Below, one piece after another: positions 63,182 through 64,000 of a stretch of 64,000 nucleotides of DNA. This stretch comes from Veillonellaceae bacterium (GTDB lineage: Bacteria; Bacillota; Negativicutes; Veillonellales; Dialisteraceae). Below the pieces are notes generated by a model. It searched no databases, was not told the origin of the DNA, and saw nothing but the letters and a program-made list of their open reading frames with translations. The stretch is taken from contig DAJPGA010000001.1 in assembly GCA_025992895.1 (NCBI GenBank), positions 1,382,501 through 1,446,500 on the forward strand, read 5' to 3'. Each line of letters begins with the position of its first letter. Positions within the stretch are counted from its first letter, which is position 1. The translations under genes and the position numbers were made by a program.

Positions 63182-64000
63182 TGGGTAAAGCTACGCGTGA
63201 CGCTTATGGTGAAGTTTTAAAAGAATTAGGTGGAGAAAATCCGGACATTGTCGTATTAGATGCTGATTTATCTTCATCAACAAAAACTCAGGTATTTGCT
63301 AAAGCCTACCCTGATCGTTTTTTCAATACCGGTATTGCCGAAGCAAATATGATGGGTGTAGCCGCAGGCTTGGCTGCTGCAGGGAAAATTCCGTTTGCAT
63401 CCACATTTGCGGTTTTCGGGGCTGGCAGAGCCTATGAACAGATCAGAAACTCTATCTGCTATCCTAAATTGAACGTTAAGATCGCTGTAACACATTCAGG
63501 TCTGACTGTTGGCGAAGATGGTGCTACCCATCAGATGCTCGAGGATATTTCTCTGATGAGAGCATTGCCTAATATGACTGTAATTGTTCCTGCAGATGGT
63601 GAGGAAACAAAAGCTGCAGTACGCTGGGCAGCTTCCTATCATGGTCCTGTTTATATCAGGATGGGCCGTGCCAAATGCGAAGACATCACACCGGTTGGCC
63701 ATGTTTTCAAGCCGGGATGCTGCACTACTTTAAGAGAGGGCAGTGATTTGACGATTATCGCCTGCGGAATCATGGTCGAAAAGGCAGTACAGGCCTCTGA
63801 TGAATTATCAAAGCAGGGAATTTCTGCCAGAGTTCTTAACATGAGCTCTATTAAGCCGATTGATGAAGCTGCCATTAACAAAGCTGCTTCTGAAACTGGT
63901 GCCATTCTTACATGTGAAGAACACACAGTCAAAGGCGGCTTAGGCGGGGCCGTTGCTGAAGTTCTCTGCCTGAATAAACCGGTTCCCATGTCTATGATCG
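63181..64000 (+). CDS. Transketolase, C-terminal (pyrimidine-binding) subunit, partial
   Basis: 273 codons run to the window edge without a stop. MGKATRDAYGEVLKELG, the catalytic Glu region NTGIAEANMMG, HSGLTVGEDGATHQ and the third-domain EEHTVKGGLGGAVAE fit the transketolase C-terminal subunit. ATG overlaps the stop of the N-terminal subunit, so the two are made in equal amounts. Truncated by the window, not broken. Confidence 0.92.
   Translation, partial: MGKATRDAYGEVLKELGGENPDIVVLDADLSSSTKTQVFAKAYPDRFFNTGIAEANMMGVAAGLAAAGKIPFASTFAVFGAGRAYEQIRNSICYPKLNVKIAVTHSGLTVGEDGATHQMLEDISLMRALPNMTVIVPADGEETKAAVRWAASYHGPVYIRMGRAKCEDITPVGHVFKPGCCTTLREGSDLTIIACGIMVEKAVQASDELSKQGISARVLNMSSIKPIDEAAINKAASETGAILTCEEHTVKGGLGGAVAEVLCLNKPVPMSMI

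Overview
This window reads as a chromosomal, largely housekeeping segment from a low-to-moderate-GC Firmicutes-type bacterium. The gene repertoire is Firmicutes-like: ctsR-mcsA-mcsB-clpC, a Phe T-box before pheST, argR-recN, a bifunctional RSH enzyme, a long-form HPF, a 6S RNA next to aspS, a YwlG-family protein, and a YacL-type PIN/TRAM protein. A MacA/MacB-type export system and a CsaB plus DUF5693 pair hint at a diderm Firmicute. I infer Negativicutes, probably a Veillonellaceae/Dialister-like organism. This is an inference from gene content and protein flavour, not from a search. No phage, insertion sequence, integron or CRISPR array was seen.

Layout. 1-2.4 kb: tail of a probable radical-SAM-associated protein, RNase G/E, a thioredoxin and ribosomal protein L31 type B. 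2.6-8.1 kb: prfA-prmC-tsaC, then rpiB-ywlG-glyA. 8.2-11.2 kb: a three-gene adaptor/ATPase/permease exporter. 11.4-12.6 kb: an acyl-CoA dehydrogenase. 12.6-16.7 kb: T-box leader and pheS-pheT. 16.7-17.2 kb: a highly diverged SpeD-like gene on the minus strand. 17.5-19.7 kb: argR-recN. 19.7-22.1 kb (minus strand): a secreted DUF4127 protein, tRNA-Ser(CGA) and tadA. 22.3-33.2 kb: a YbjN-like protein, then recJ-rsh-dtd-MBL hydrolase-AI-2E family permease-fur-like-hisS-aspS, all co-oriented. 33.2-38.5 kb: 6S RNA, rarA, ftsK and an orphan solute-binding protein. 38.5-42.6 kb: rimO-cinA-recA-recX. 42.9-47.5 kb: the ctsR-mcsA-mcsB-clpC heat-shock operon. 47.5-52.8 kb: radA, yacL-like, fused ispDF, gltX. 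52.9-54.3 kb: a polar amino acid ABC permease and ATPase. 54.4-59.2 kb: cspA, hpf, secA and prfB, the last with a programmed +1 frameshift. 59.2-64 kb: DUF5693, csaB and a split transketolase that runs off the end.

The most unusual content is protein-level decay or remodelling inside otherwise ordinary operons. The McsB homologue keeps the fold and operon position of protein-arginine kinase but has lost most phosphagen-kinase catalytic residues, so it looks like a pseudokinase. The SpeD homologue keeps the pyruvoyl-forming serine but has lost other canonical AdoMet decarboxylase residues and has a basic C-terminal extension. PheS and the RSH enzyme both carry N-terminal extensions of about 70 residues. 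Translation quality control, stringent response, recombination (RecN, RecJ, RarA, RecA, RecX, RadA), protein turnover and envelope assembly (SecA, FtsK, CsaB) dominate the window.
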